Source: Spirochaetaceae bacterium (GTDB taxonomy: Bacteria; Spirochaetota; Leptospiria; Leptospirales; Leptonemataceae). From it: 64,000 bases of DNA. Made by a program: the position numbers and the translations under genes. The stretch covers positions 224,451 through 288,450 of the forward strand of contig PBUB01000021.1 of the NCBI GenBank assembly GCA_002729885.1, read 5' to 3'. The notes under the pieces were generated by a model. That model was given only the letters and a program-made list of their open reading frames with translations. It did not search any database and was not told where the DNA came from. Shown here one piece after another: positions 25,713-34,986 of this stretch. Within the stretch, counting starts at the first letter, position 1. Every line of letters begins with the position of its first letter.

Positions 25713-26411
25713 ATGGATAAAGGAAATGGGTTGGAGACTCTGTCTGATGTGTTCAGCATCGAGAAAGTGGAATGGTATTTGCGCTTTCTGGAAGAGAACA
25801 ATGAAAGGGGAGGATTCTTTTCACGGGGGGATGCTGCTAGAATATTTGACAGGCACGTTCGAGAGAGTGCAATGTTTGTGGAACGGGTGCAGAATTATGT
25901 CCCTGTTTCACGTGAAACAACAGCCCTTGATGCCGGCTCTGGTCCGGGACTTCCTGGATTTCTCCTGGCCTGCCTGAAAGAGCCTCCCCGACTCACCCTG
26001 AACGACTCCAGTCGCCGCCGACTTTCCCTTCTGGAAGAGGCCCTGGCCACCACTGATCAGGCATTCCCATCCGTTCGGTTCTCGTATGATCGACTGGAGG
26101 AGTTTAAAGGTTCCTTCGATCTGATCATGAGTCGTGCCTTGATTCCCTTCCCTTCAGTTCTTCGCCTCATCAGCCATCTGCAGAAACCAGGGGCCATCTA
26201 TGCCGGATTCTTTAGTCCCATGGACATCGCACAATTTGCCCAGGTCGTGGCTGATTGCGGATACAGATTACACGGACAGGATAGCTTCCTAACATCCAAT
26301 GAGGTCCAGAGGGAGATATTCTACTTTCAGAAAGAGAAAGTTGTGCGGCAGGGAAAACCGTTTGCATGGAAATTCATACGCGGGGAGATGAGCCAATGGC
26401 AGAAATCATAG
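25713..26411 (+). CDS. rsmG: RsmG (GidB)-like 16S rRNA methyltransferase, paralogue 1
   Basis: RsmG methylates N7 of G527 in 16S rRNA. The SAM-binding motif reads [15 protein letters not shown] (a variant of DVGTGAGFPGIPLA), followed by [16 protein letters not shown] and [13 protein letters not shown], all in family positions. The 232-residue length fits. The gene sits directly upstream of parA and parB, the position gidB has near many bacterial origins. A second RsmG domain lies in the fusion at 40441-42249, with better-conserved motifs, so this copy may have a different or redundant target. A perfect parS lies inside it, and its end overlaps parA by 16 bases. Confidence 0.8.
   Translation: MDKGNGLETLSDVFSIEKVEWYLRFLEENNERGGFFSRGDAARIFDRHVRESAMFVERVQNYVPVSRETTALDAGSGPGLPGFLLACLKEPPRLTLNDSSRRRLSLLEEALATTDQAFPSVRFSYDRLEEFKGSFDLIMSRALIPFPSVLRLISHLQKPGAIYAGFFSPMDIAQFAQVVADCGYRLHGQDSFLTSNEVQREIFYFQKEKVVRQGKPFAWKFIRGEMSQWQKS
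25904..25919. other. parS centromere site (perfect 16-bp consensus)
   Basis: The sequence TGTTTCACGTGAAACA is the exact consensus palindrome bound by chromosomal ParB/Spo0J. It lies within rsmG (encoding PVSRETT), about 480 bases before parA. ParB spreads from such sites to organise and segregate the origin region. Confidence 0.93.
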
Positions 26412-27157
26412 CAGTAGCAAATCAAAAAGGTGGCGTGGGAAAGACCACCACCACCATCAATCTCGCGGCGTTCCTGGGTAAAATGGGTCAGCAAGTTCTG
26501 ATCGTTGATGTGGACCCTCAAGGCAACGCCAGCTCCGGACTGGGTCTGGATATTCACAAAATAGAAAAGACCACCTACGAAGTATTTCTGGAGGAAGTGT
26601 CTCTGGCCGAAGCGATTCTTCGCACCGAGACCCAGAACGTTTCTGTGGTACCAGCAAATGTAAACCTATCCGGTATTGAAATGGATCTGCTCCAGATGGA
26701 GGCCAGGGAATACAAACTCCAGGCTGCGTTAAAACAGGTGGCGCCCAACTATGACTGGGTCTTTATCGATTGTCCTCCCAACCTGGGGATTCTCACCCTG
26801 AATGCGCTGTGCGCTGCAGATGGAGTGATGATACCGCTTCAAACGGAATACTATGCTCTAGAAGGACTGACCCAGCTGATGCGAGTTATTGGTCTGGTTC
26901 AGCAATCGCTGAATCCTTCTCTGGAATTGAAAGGGGTGGTGTTGACGATGTATGATCAAAGAACTTCCCTTGCCCACCAGGTAGTGGACGATGTGAAGCA
27001 ACACTTTGGGGATAAGGTATTCTCCGCAGTGGTTCCGCGAAATGTGAAATTGTCCGAAGCGCCCTCCTTTGGTAAGAGTATTCTTGAATATGCGCCGGAC
27101 AGCTCCGGGGCCAAAGCATATGAACAACTGGCCAGTGAGGTAATGAAGAATGGCTAA
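26396..27157 (+). CDS. parA: Chromosome partitioning ATPase ParA/Soj
   Basis: A ParA-type deviant Walker ATPase that moves ParB-parS complexes. Motifs are [30 protein letters not shown] and [15 protein letters not shown]. Length 253 from the ATG at 26396, which has GGGGAGA seven bases upstream; an in-frame Met 30 bases earlier would reach further into rsmG and is less likely. It overlaps parB by 8 bases. Confidence 0.95.
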   Translation: MAEIIAVANQKGGVGKTTTTINLAAFLGKMGQQVLIVDVDPQGNASSGLGLDIHKIEKTTYEVFLEEVSLAEAILRTETQNVSVVPANVNLSGIEMDLLQMEAREYKLQAALKQVAPNYDWVFIDCPPNLGILTLNALCAADGVMIPLQTEYYALEGLTQLMRVIGLVQQSLNPSLELKGVVLTMYDQRTSLAHQVVDDVKQHFGDKVFSAVVPRNVKLSEAPSFGKSILEYAPDSSGAKAYEQLASEVMKNG

Positions 27158-28025
27158 GAAAAGTGGTCTGGGCCGTGGCCTATCGAACCTAATTCCAGGT
27201 GCTTCCGGCACCTCGGCCCCGGCCGCCACAGAAGGGCATCCGGATTACCAAGAGCTGGCCATTGATCAGGTCGCTCCGAATCCAGATCAGCCTCGGAAAA
27301 GATTTCGCGAGCAAGAAATCGAAGAGCTGGCGGCCACTCTCTTATCCGTGGGTCTGATAGAACCGATTGTGGTCCGACGTAAAGAGAACGGGTACGAAAT
27401 CATATCCGGTGAGCGGCGCTGGAGAGCAGCACGGCAGGCCGGCTTTCGAAAAATTCCAGCGGTAGTAAAACAGGTGAATGAAGGCCAGGCACTGGAAATG
27501 GCCATCATCGAAAACATTCAGCGAGAAGACCTGACAGTCATCGAAGAAGCCAGAGCTTACGAGGCTCTCATGGGATTGAGCGGAGCCAAGGCTGCCGACG
27601 TGGCGAAGAAGGTGGGTAAAGACCGGGCCACAATAACGAACTTAATTCGTCTGCTAAAACTTCCCGAAGAAGTCCTGGAGTTGATAGAAGATAGAAAGCT
27701 GAGCGGTGGAGCTGCACGTCCATTACTGACCCTGGGGGATCGCAAGACCGTTGTAAAACTGGCCAACAAGATTGTGGCAGAAGGATGGTCAGCTCGTAAG
27801 GTCGAAGAAGAAGTGGCCCGAATGATGGAGCCTTCCACCGGAGGTTCTCGAAGCAGCGGTAATCAAAAGGATGCCTCCACCCGAAAGCTGGAAGAAAGAC
27901 TGCGGGCTCGCTTCACCGCGAAGGCAGAGGTAAAGCATAAAAAGAACGGATCCGGTCAGGTCACACTACACTATGCGAATCTGGATGATCTGGATCGAAT
28001 TCTGGAAATGCTGGGTATCAAGTAA
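27150..28025 (+). CDS. parB: Chromosome partitioning protein ParB/Spo0J
   Basis: ParB binds parS and CTP to form a sliding clamp. The N-terminal ParB/Srx domain shows [13 protein letters not shown] and [17 protein letters not shown]; a helix-turn-helix follows ([21 protein letters not shown]) and a C-terminal dimerisation region ends [11 protein letters not shown]. The length of 291 is typical. It is overlapped by parA and followed by a GC-rich hairpin. Confidence 0.95.
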   Translation: MAKKSGLGRGLSNLIPGASGTSAPAATEGHPDYQELAIDQVAPNPDQPRKRFREQEIEELAATLLSVGLIEPIVVRRKENGYEIISGERRWRAARQAGFRKIPAVVKQVNEGQALEMAIIENIQREDLTVIEEARAYEALMGLSGAKAADVAKKVGKDRATITNLIRLLKLPEEVLELIEDRKLSGGAARPLLTLGDRKTVVKLANKIVAEGWSARKVEEEVARMMEPSTGGSRSSGNQKDASTRKLEERLRARFTAKAEVKHKKNGSGQVTLHYANLDDLDRILEMLGIK

Positions 28026-28056
28026 CTCTGCTTATCCGCGAACGTAAGCCACCGCC

Positions 28057-28078
28057 CGCCGCCGATGGAGAGGCGGCG
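28057..28078. terminator. GC-rich hairpin after parB
   Basis: A perfect 7-bp stem CGCCGCC (28057-28063) with GGCGGCG (28072-28078) and an 8-base loop lies between the convergent parB and rhomboid-like genes. No T-run follows on either strand, so it may stall or protect RNA rather than terminate alone. Confidence 0.4.
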
Positions 28079-28088
28079 ACGATTCGGC

Positions 28089-28907
28089 TCAAATGTGCTC
28101 GTGGTTGAATAAATGATTCTGACAGTACTCGTGGTCTGTACAATCCACACAAAAGCGGAACTCAAGGCGAGGATCATCCAGCTCGGTCTGACCACAAACG
28201 GTGCATCGATGAATGGCAGTGGGAGCAGGTGGCTCCGAGCTGGCTCTAAACTTGGCCTGACGAACTGGTTGCGCCGCCCTGCGCTTCCAGAGTCCAGGTC
28301 CAAAGAAAATTAGATAATTCAAGAAGCCCAGCGCCGGACCCAGTATGGGCCAGAACTCCTGATAGAACACCAACGCTACCAGCGGATTAAAAAGTATGGT
28401 GGCTACAATGAAGATGGCCACCCATTTGATTCTCACCGGAATAATGAAAAACAGCAGAATCTGCATGTTTGGATTCAGTGTGGCTACGCCCAGGAAAACG
28501 CCCAGATAGATGAACTCGGCGGAGACACCAAAGGGACTGCCCAGAAGAGTAAAGAGTACACCCAGCAGTATGTACAGATTGTAGCGAAAGTCCCCCATCA
28601 GGATCTCGAGCTGGGATCCAAACAACCAGTAGACATACAAGAACACAAAGAGAGGAATCCAGGGACCGAAGCCAAAGAAGTCTCCCACAGAGATGCGAAA
28701 AGGATAGAAAAAGATATGCCACCATTGACCACCCAGAACGGATTCCAGACTCACACTTCCGATACCCAGTTCAAAAGCAAGATCCGCTCCGGTAACTACC
28801 GCGGTAAGGATGATCATCGCAAGGGTCAGATGGGGAACGGCAAATTTACCAAAATGTTTTTCTAGCCAACGCATACGGTAGGCCACCGCTATCGCCAGCC
28901 GGGTCAA
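28089..28907 (-). CDS. Rhomboid-like membrane protein with C-terminal zinc-ribbon
   Basis: Six or so membrane helices cover residues 22-205. GQWWHIFFYPF resembles the rhomboid L1 loop, GVSAEFIY lies where active proteases have GxSGA, and LNPNMQILLFFIIPVRIKW matches the following conserved strand of rhomboid and derlin relatives. The histidine expected in the last helix is absent (PALGFLNY), so it is probably not an active protease. The soluble C-terminal 45 residues hold CTVC (235,238), CVDC (253,256), C262, H265 and H269/H271, a probable double zinc site. It is divergent from ccmB across 35 bases. Confidence 0.65.
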   Translation of the reverse strand: MTRLAIAVAYRMRWLEKHFGKFAVPHLTLAMIILTAVVTGADLAFELGIGSVSLESVLGGQWWHIFFYPFRISVGDFFGFGPWIPLFVFLYVYWLFGSQLEILMGDFRYNLYILLGVLFTLLGSPFGVSAEFIYLGVFLGVATLNPNMQILLFFIIPVRIKWVAIFIVATILFNPLVALVFYQEFWPILGPALGFLNYLIFFGPGLWKRRAAQPVRQAKFRASSEPPAPTAIHRCTVCGQTELDDPRLEFRFCVDCTDHEYCQNHLFNHEHI

Positions 28908-28942
28908 GTAGAAGTGTATTTACAACCAGGCCCGGAATACCA

Positions 28943-29644
28943 ATGTCAGCTATGCTCGGAATCCTGCGAAGCACATCCCGCACCTTCACCTGGGAAATCC
29001 GCCAGGAGAGCAAACATCCGGGCAGCGTTCTGTTCTTTCTTTCCTTTGCAATAACACTAAATGTTATTTACTATTATGCTTTTGGTCGAGATGCCCTGGA
29101 AAAGCATTCTGGCGGTGGGTTGATTCTCTCATTGTTTTTCGTGTCCGTAGTAATCCTGAGCCGCGGTCACAGTCGGGACCGTGAAGGAGGTGCTCTGAAG
29201 GTTCTTCTGGCTTCACCTGTGGATCGAATCGGAATGTATCTTGGCAGAGTGGTGGCACGAAGCGTGGTGCTTTTAATCGTTCTGCTGATTAGCTGGCCCA
29301 TTACCGGGCTTCTTATTACTGGAAGGCCTCTTGTCTTTGAGCAGAGAGTCCTGTTATCTATCCTGGTGCTGATGACCCTTAGTTGTCTGGCGCTGAGCTC
29401 CCTGGGGACAATGGTAGTGGTGCTGGCCTCCGGGAATCGCTTTCGCGAAATGATTGTTCCTGTATTATTTTTTCCTGCTGCACTACCGTTGTTTATGGTC
29501 ATCTCAGGCGCTTTCACCGATCAGGGCCTTGTGAATCCATCTCAGTATAATCGCCTTGTCAGTGTAGTCTCACTTATGACCTTGTTCTATATTCTGATAG
29601 GTGGGCTGTTTACCATGCGTATTTCACCCACCGAAGGCTCTTGA
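28943..29644 (+). CDS. ccmB: Haem exporter / cytochrome c maturation protein CcmB
   Basis: CcmB is the permease of the CcmAB transporter in system I cytochrome c maturation. The 233-residue protein has six membrane helices and the family's hallmark region SRDREGGALKVLLASPVDRIGMYLGR near residues 70-95 (coupling to the CcmA ATPase), and VLFFPAALPLFM. No ccmA lies next to it. ccmC follows with its start at the overlapping stop, so they are co-translated. No strong ribosome-binding site precedes the ATG. Confidence 0.9.
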   Translation: MSAMLGILRSTSRTFTWEIRQESKHPGSVLFFLSFAITLNVIYYYAFGRDALEKHSGGGLILSLFFVSVVILSRGHSRDREGGALKVLLASPVDRIGMYLGRVVARSVVLLIVLLISWPITGLLITGRPLVFEQRVLLSILVLMTLSCLALSSLGTMVVVLASGNRFREMIVPVLFFPAALPLFMVISGAFTDQGLVNPSQYNRLVSVVSLMTLFYILIGGLFTMRISPTEGS

Positions 29645-29646
29645 AA

Positions 29647-30303
29647 ATGCAGCGAATCTACTGGCTACTACTGCTCTTTATTCCGGTGCTTCCGATCACC
29701 ACAATATATGCGCTGCTCGTTCCTCCGGTTCTACTGGAACAGGGCCAGGCCCATCGTATTTTTTATATCCACGTTCCCGTTGCCTGGGTGGCGCTATATG
29801 CGCCGCTGATTGCCTCTGTTTCAGGTATCCTGTATCTGGTTACCCGACGTCAGGTCTTTGATCGTTGGAACGTTGTTAATGCTCGCATATCTGTTCTGTT
29901 TAGCCTGGGAGTGGTGATTTCCGGGCCGCTGTGGGCCTATACCGCCTGGGGCACCTTCTGGAATTTTTCGGACCCTCGGCTGATGAGTTTCTTTATTCTG
30001 CTCCTGTGCCTGGGTGGATATTTCCTGGTCCGGCTCTTCACGGATGATGTGGAGCGACGAGGAATTTACAGTGCAGTCTGGGCCGTGATCGCTGCTGCGG
30101 CTTCCGTATTTACGTGGCTGGCCATTCGAGTTCTGGAAACAGATCTACATCCCGGACCGGTGCTAAAGGATATGGATGAAAGAATTGCCAGCGCTTTCTG
30201 GTGGAATGTTCTGGCCTACCATCTACTTTTCTGGGTTCTTCTTGTTCTGGGCCTGCAACATGAGCGATCCAAGGAAATAGAAGAAAGGGAGATCCTGGAA
30301 TGA
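29647..30303 (+). CDS. ccmC: Haem handling protein CcmC
   Basis: CcmC loads haem on CcmE on the outer face of the membrane. Six helices, the two axial-ligand His regions (YIHVPVAW near residue 42 and AYHLLFW near 195) and the tryptophan-rich loop WGTFWNFSDPRLMSFF are visible; the usual WxWDxR is altered to WNFSDPR here. Start is ATG at 29647, three bases past the ccmB stop; a TTG six bases upstream also fits. The 3' end overlaps the next gene by ATGA. Confidence 0.88.
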   Translation: MQRIYWLLLLFIPVLPITTIYALLVPPVLLEQGQAHRIFYIHVPVAWVALYAPLIASVSGILYLVTRRQVFDRWNVVNARISVLFSLGVVISGPLWAYTAWGTFWNFSDPRLMSFFILLLCLGGYFLVRLFTDDVERRGIYSAVWAVIAAAASVFTWLAIRVLETDLHPGPVLKDMDERIASAFWWNVLAYHLLFWVLLVLGLQHERSKEIEEREILE

Positions 30304-30854
30304 TAGTATCTATGAAAACTGCATCAAATCACACGCGGATGGTGACGCTCTCAGAGATGGTTAGATTTTCAGATTTAGCTAAGCTCTCCGTTGCGTTGGT
30401 ATTGACCCTGTTTGGGATCATCCTGTGGGGCATGGGACCTGATCCATTGGCGGCGGAAGAGCCCGGTTCTTCCAACGCACGCATGGAGCTGGAACGGCGA
30501 GCGAATGAGATTCAAAACATGAATCCTCGCATGGCTAAAGAAGCGATTCGCAGCCTGAACGAGTCGGAAGCAATTGGCGTTTACGATTTAATGGTAAGCC
30601 AGGCGGCATCAAAAGGTTTGGGTCCTCAGGTCTTTTACCTGGCCGAGCACATCCAGCTCCTTCGAGCGACTCAGGCGTCCCAGAAACGATTAGAAAGTCT
30701 AATCTGGGTACTGGCTCTTACTCTGATTCTCTTTTCTGGATATCTAACCTATGTGCTAATCGATCAGAGACGAATCTATAGAAAGTTACTGGCACTCAAG
30801 GAGACCCGGAAATCCGGTTCCAACGAGCCCCGGGAAGTGTATACCGGGGAATAA
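30300..30854 (+). CDS. Membrane protein of the ccm cluster, possible CcmD-like C-terminus
   Basis: The 184-residue product has an N-terminal hydrophobic segment (about residues 28-46), a soluble region of about 90 residues, and a C-terminal helix (about 138-156) followed by a basic tail YVLIDQRRIYRKLLALKE. The last part has the shape of CcmD, a tiny single-helix protein with a charged tail that joins the CcmABC complex. The match is by topology and position only. Its start overlaps ccmC and it ends one base before the next gene, so it is in the same operon. Confidence 0.55.
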   Translation: MIVSMKTASNHTRMVTLSEMVRFSDLAKLSVALVLTLFGIILWGMGPDPLAAEEPGSSNARMELERRANEIQNMNPRMAKEAIRSLNESEAIGVYDLMVSQAASKGLGPQVFYLAEHIQLLRATQASQKRLESLIWVLALTLILFSGYLTYVLIDQRRIYRKLLALKETRKSGSNEPREVYTGE

Positions 30855-30855
30855 A

Positions 30856-31737
30856 ATGGAACTGGCTGAGGTCCAAAAGCTCAATCAGCTACTGGCCGAA
30901 TCTACCGGCACCGGACAGGAATGTAAGATCTGTGTAGATACATTTCGCACGCCTTACATTCAATGGGAGAATCCGATCAAGTGGCCATCTCTCTCCGTGC
31001 TGGAAGCGGAGGCAAAGTCTGCCGAGATTATTCTCAAAGAGATTATGCAGCGCTCGCCCTGGCTGCTACAGGGTTCCCAGATTCTGCCTGAAGCCAGGCC
31101 CCGCAGGGATGAGCCCAATCTACATCTGGTAAAACCATTTCAGGTAGATGATCAGTTATATCTACTGAAGACAAAATTGCTGATGACCTACATGGGCGGA
31201 GCCCTGGGAAATGAAGTTGAGGACCGATCCATTCAGGATCGTAATCCAGCTTTTGAAAGTAATCGTGTGTACTATCAGTGTCGTCTATTTCCGGTGTCGT
31301 TCTTGAAAAGGGAGCAGGGAGCACTTATAGACTTTGAACCCAGACATTATGGCCCGGCCAGTGGTATGCAAAATACAGTAGGTGAAGCTCATCAGACAGC
31401 GCGCTGGAATGTAATGCTTTTCGATGAAATGGATTTTAGCGATCTGGAACAGGACATCCGCGAACGAACATCTTCACAAACCTGGAAGCCCGGGAGACTA
31501 TTCAATCCATTTGTGATCGACCATGGTACTGTGAACTGGAATGTGTTTCACTTGAAGGAGATATCATCGTGCCTGCCGCATTTTCACCGACTGTGGCTTC
31601 ATCTAAAAGAGGGTCTGGATCTCAAACATGAAGATCATCTATTCTGGGACGATTACTATGCTTCCTGGAAGTATTCTCGCTTCCTCTCCCGAGGAGGAAA
31701 TCCACACTGGGAAATCGTAGAAGCACCCGGTTGGTAG
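30856..31737 (+). CDS. Unknown cytoplasmic protein downstream of ccmBC
   Basis: A 293-residue protein without signal peptide or helices in the membrane. It starts two bases after the upstream stop, with GGGGAA about four bases before the ATG. It has many aromatic and acidic residues, one CKIC motif at the N-terminus (near residue 23), and no family I recognise. The cluster position hints at a role in cytochrome or redox assembly, where a CxxC could matter, but this is speculation. Confidence 0.6.
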   Translation: MELAEVQKLNQLLAESTGTGQECKICVDTFRTPYIQWENPIKWPSLSVLEAEAKSAEIILKEIMQRSPWLLQGSQILPEARPRRDEPNLHLVKPFQVDDQLYLLKTKLLMTYMGGALGNEVEDRSIQDRNPAFESNRVYYQCRLFPVSFLKREQGALIDFEPRHYGPASGMQNTVGEAHQTARWNVMLFDEMDFSDLEQDIRERTSSQTWKPGRLFNPFVIDHGTVNWNVFHLKEISSCLPHFHRLWLHLKEGLDLKHEDHLFWDDYYASWKYSRFLSRGGNPHWEIVEAPGW

Positions 31738-31987
31738 GCTGACCGTGGCCCATATCCAGCAAAATCGGAAGAGTCCGAAGAAGGCCGCATCCTTACGGAA
31801 AGGAAATAATTCATCATCTCGCGTTTCTTCAGGAGAATCACCAAGTATGAGATTTGCTCAGTCAAATAGCGTTCCCTCTTTCAAGGGCGTAATGTGTAGC
31901 ACCCGGTTTTTGGACGATCCTTCCAAAACTGTTGAGTCACTCTTAAGAGGTGGCATTTCCCGGCGTTCCGTTGCGCGGAGTAACCTG

Positions 31988-33031
31988 ATGGGTCATGCTC
32001 GTTATCGTTATTTCACCACTCTGGTTGTGACGTTAATGCTCTTTGTCCTGGGCCAATGCTCTCGGATGGAGCGCGTTCCTTTCTCTAGATGCGAAGAGAT
32101 CAACGGACTTCCGGGCCCCTCGGACATGGCTCTGGAGACCAGATCTGCTTTCGGGGGAGATCGATTAATCATTGCCACCCAGGAGCGACGAAGTCATGAT
32201 CCCGAGGATGAATATCTGGACGAAGGAGCCATTAAGTTTGTTCCTCTGGATGGTAGGAATCGTCATCAGGTTCTGAGTTTTGAGTTTAGTGGTCGGGATG
32301 AATATCCTTTTCACCCTGAAGCGCTGGATTTGCTGGTACAGGGCGGCAGTCATTATCTATTCGTATTGAACCATGCCAGGGTGGCTCAGCATGCCGTGGA
32401 GGTGTTTCGCATAGAAAAGAGCAGTCTGGTTTTTATGGGACGCTATCGACATCGCTTCATCGAATATCCATCCGATATTGTTGGAATTGGTCTGGATGAA
32501 TTCTATGTTCTGAATCACCGATCCTCCAGCGCTCTTGAGCACTATGGTGTAAGTACTCTCTTGCTAGGATCAGGTTCACTGGTCTATTACCGGGAAGGCA
32601 CCTATTACAGGGTCCTGGGCAATCTTGATTCGCCGGAAGGACTGGCACTCAGCCCGGATCAATCGAGGTTATGGATCAGTATCGGAGACGATGGAGAGTT
32701 GCTGGCCCTGGAACGGGGAAGCGGACCTGAGCTCAGACCGTTGGCCCGTATATCTGTATCTGGTTATCCCGCCAGACTGAGCTTTGTGGGCGATGATCGA
32801 CTCCTTGTGGCCAGTGTTCCCAGCACCTGGGCCTGGTCGAGTCATGCCAGCGATTCGGCGGAAAAGGCCCCCAGTCGTATTCTGGAAGTGGATGCTCTTC
32901 AGGGAAGATCTTCGGTGGCCTATCAGGATCCAGGAAATGAAATCAGCGGAGCTACCGTAGCTATCAGTCAGGGAAATCGTATTTATCTGGGGCAGAAATA
33001 CGATAGCTTCATACTCATCTGTAATCAATAA
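31988..33031 (+). CDS. Beta-propeller (SMP-30/paraoxonase-like) lipoprotein
   Basis: The start is the ATG at 31988, seven bases after GGAG; the frame is open about 240 bases further upstream, but that part is basic and low-complexity and would leave the signal peptide internal. The product has a signal peptide with LFVLGQC (Cys after Gln) and then repeated beta blades including DSPEGLALSPDQSRLWISIGDDG, a strong propeller-type pattern as in arylesterase and SMP-30 proteins. It likely binds or hydrolyses small molecules in the envelope. No ccm function is implied by sequence. Confidence 0.7.
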   Translation: MGHARYRYFTTLVVTLMLFVLGQCSRMERVPFSRCEEINGLPGPSDMALETRSAFGGDRLIIATQERRSHDPEDEYLDEGAIKFVPLDGRNRHQVLSFEFSGRDEYPFHPEALDLLVQGGSHYLFVLNHARVAQHAVEVFRIEKSSLVFMGRYRHRFIEYPSDIVGIGLDEFYVLNHRSSSALEHYGVSTLLLGSGSLVYYREGTYYRVLGNLDSPEGLALSPDQSRLWISIGDDGELLALERGSGPELRPLARISVSGYPARLSFVGDDRLLVASVPSTWAWSSHASDSAEKAPSRILEVDALQGRSSVAYQDPGNEISGATVAISQGNRIYLGQKYDSFILICNQ

Positions 33032-33104
33032 ATAAATTCACTGGTGAAATGCAGGGCAGGATTCGTGCAGATACGGTGAGAATAAAGTGAACCGTCAGGC
33101 CGGA

Positions 33105-34928
33105 TTAATGCTCGGCGTCGGCTCGATGACGCAATTTGTTCATTAGGATTTGATGTTTACGCAATTCCCTTTTTAGCCCGTCTAAAAACCCCGGAGACAC
33201 CTCCCGGGAGCGGGATAGTATCTCGATTTCCTGCTGTAATGGAGCACCCACCACGCGGATGCATTTAGTAAGCTCCTGCCAATGCTCCAGGAATCTACCG
33301 CTCTTGAGCAGTGAATCCAGGGATTTCAGATCGTCCAGGAATTGTGTCATGTCCGTGGCAGCCGTCGCCCGTTCCGGGTTGGCTTTCCACGAGGTTTTGT
33401 TCGAGGCATTTCTGTTTTCTACCTTCTTGGACCTGGCCTTCCACCAATCCGTAGCTGTTGGATAAAGCGAAATCCCGGGAAAGGATGCTCCTCCGGAAGA
33501 CAGTATGGAAATCTCGGATCTTGACTGATCCTGTTGAAGACGACTGGAGAACCACTGATAGAATACCTGTAGCTTGTCGTTTGAGTGCACCGATTCGCCG
33601 GACTCAGATGGTAGAGGCACCACGGGAATAGCAAATCTCTGACGGTAGTTTCCGGTTTCTCTGGAACGGAATCGGTCCTCCCGGAAGCCCCAGAGTTCTT
33701 CCAGAGCAGAACCTCTCGCATGAACTCTTGTAGCGGTGAAAGAAAGATCCTGACCTACCAGCAGCAGGCGAGAACAACCCATAAATAGAGCCAGATCGTA
33801 GGCATTGGTACTCACAGACCCGCCGTAGGAAAGCTGGGCAGGAAGAGGTAGGCCCCAGAATTCAAACAAAGACTGCGCCAGAGGAAAAGGATTTCCAGTG
33901 AACATCAAGCTACCGGACCAGCGTCTTAGCGCCAGGGGACTACAGGAGGGATCAGCGATTAAAGTAGGCCGCCCAGGCTTTTCTGATTTTCTGGAGTCAT
34001 TTGCTTCTCCATCAATTGGATCCATCCTTTGCTTTTCTTCGCTTCTATAGTTTTCGCCTGCCAGGTGATAGAAGTTGATGGGTTGAGGATCCACAGTCAA
34101 AACATAGTCCGGAACCACGTTATGCAAACTACAGACGGATAGGGCTGTATCCACTGCGATGATTACCGGCGAAGGATCCATTCGTTGAAGCAAAGCAATA
34201 TCTTCTATGTGATCCGAGAGGGACGGACCAGCTCCCAGGATAATTGCTGATCTTCCTGAATACAGACCTTCCAGTTGATTGACCCTTCCTGCTCCCGGGA
34301 AGGCCAGGGCATTTCCATATAGATTTCGCATCCATAGAGTTCCAAATCGATTCAGAGTGTTCCGATTGATCTGGCGCCTCTGAGAGCGATCGTTTAAGCG
34401 ATGGTAGAGTCTTTCATACAACGGATGGCTCTGGATGGCCCCTCGGAGAGCAAACAATAGACAGGGCTCATCAATGAAATGGTTGGCCTCATCTTCTGTC
34501 AGTACTCGATCATTCTGTTTCTTTAGAGAATCTAACCGGGACGTCTCGTTGCTACTCCCTGCCACGTCTCTGGGTTTCTGGTCCGGATTCAAAAGCGCCT
34601 TGCGAATCTCTGAAACTGGCTCTACAAGAGCCCATTGCAGATTTTTGAGAAAGCCGGCCTGCAGCAATGCCTCAAAGAAGACCGGACCGCAGGAGCCAAC
34701 AATCAACAGCCGTGTGGGACCCTTTTCGGAAGCGATCAATTTCTCCAGAGCATCAATCTGGCGCAGCGCTTCTTTCAGCGGATCATACAGGCTGGCCTGA
34801 GCCTTTCCGTTGATACAGGGAACCGGCTTTCCGTTCCGCGAAACCTTCCAGGAAATCTGGACGGTTTCTGGCTGCCAGCTATGGCGACCATCCGTTCCAT
34901 CGCCCTTAATTTCATTCATGTCATTCAT
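33105..34928 (-). CDS. DUF115 motility-associated (Maf/MptE-like) protein
   Basis: The domain (roughly residues 225-440 of the full frame) shows SAIILGAGPSLSDHIEDI, IIAVDTALSVC, PDYVLTVDPQP, and LTFTGNPFPLA-like strands, typical of DUF115/MAF_flag10 proteins. These relate to archaeal MptE pterin pyrophosphokinase; in flagellated bacteria Maf homologues transfer nonulosonic acids to flagellin. Ser/Glu-rich insertions interrupt the domain. The frame is open up to 35045, but that would overlap the ABC gene by 59 bases; I chose the Met at 34928. Neither start has a ribosome-binding site. Confidence 0.75.
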   Translation of the reverse strand: MNDMNEIKGDGTDGRHSWQPETVQISWKVSRNGKPVPCINGKAQASLYDPLKEALRQIDALEKLIASEKGPTRLLIVGSCGPVFFEALLQAGFLKNLQWALVEPVSEIRKALLNPDQKPRDVAGSSNETSRLDSLKKQNDRVLTEDEANHFIDEPCLLFALRGAIQSHPLYERLYHRLNDRSQRRQINRNTLNRFGTLWMRNLYGNALAFPGAGRVNQLEGLYSGRSAIILGAGPSLSDHIEDIALLQRMDPSPVIIAVDTALSVCSLHNVVPDYVLTVDPQPINFYHLAGENYRSEEKQRMDPIDGEANDSRKSEKPGRPTLIADPSCSPLALRRWSGSLMFTGNPFPLAQSLFEFWGLPLPAQLSYGGSVSTNAYDLALFMGCSRLLLVGQDLSFTATRVHARGSALEELWGFREDRFRSRETGNYRQRFAIPVVPLPSESGESVHSNDKLQVFYQWFSSRLQQDQSRSEISILSSGGASFPGISLYPTATDWWKARSKKVENRNASNKTSWKANPERATAATDMTQFLDDLKSLDSLLKSGRFLEHWQELTKCIRVVGAPLQQEIEILSRSREVSPGFLDGLKRELRKHQILMNKLRHRADAEH

Positions 34929-34986
34929 GCCAGGAAGTTCAGCAAGGACTGCCGGTGTGCATGCTAATCCGGCTTTGCACTTTGCC

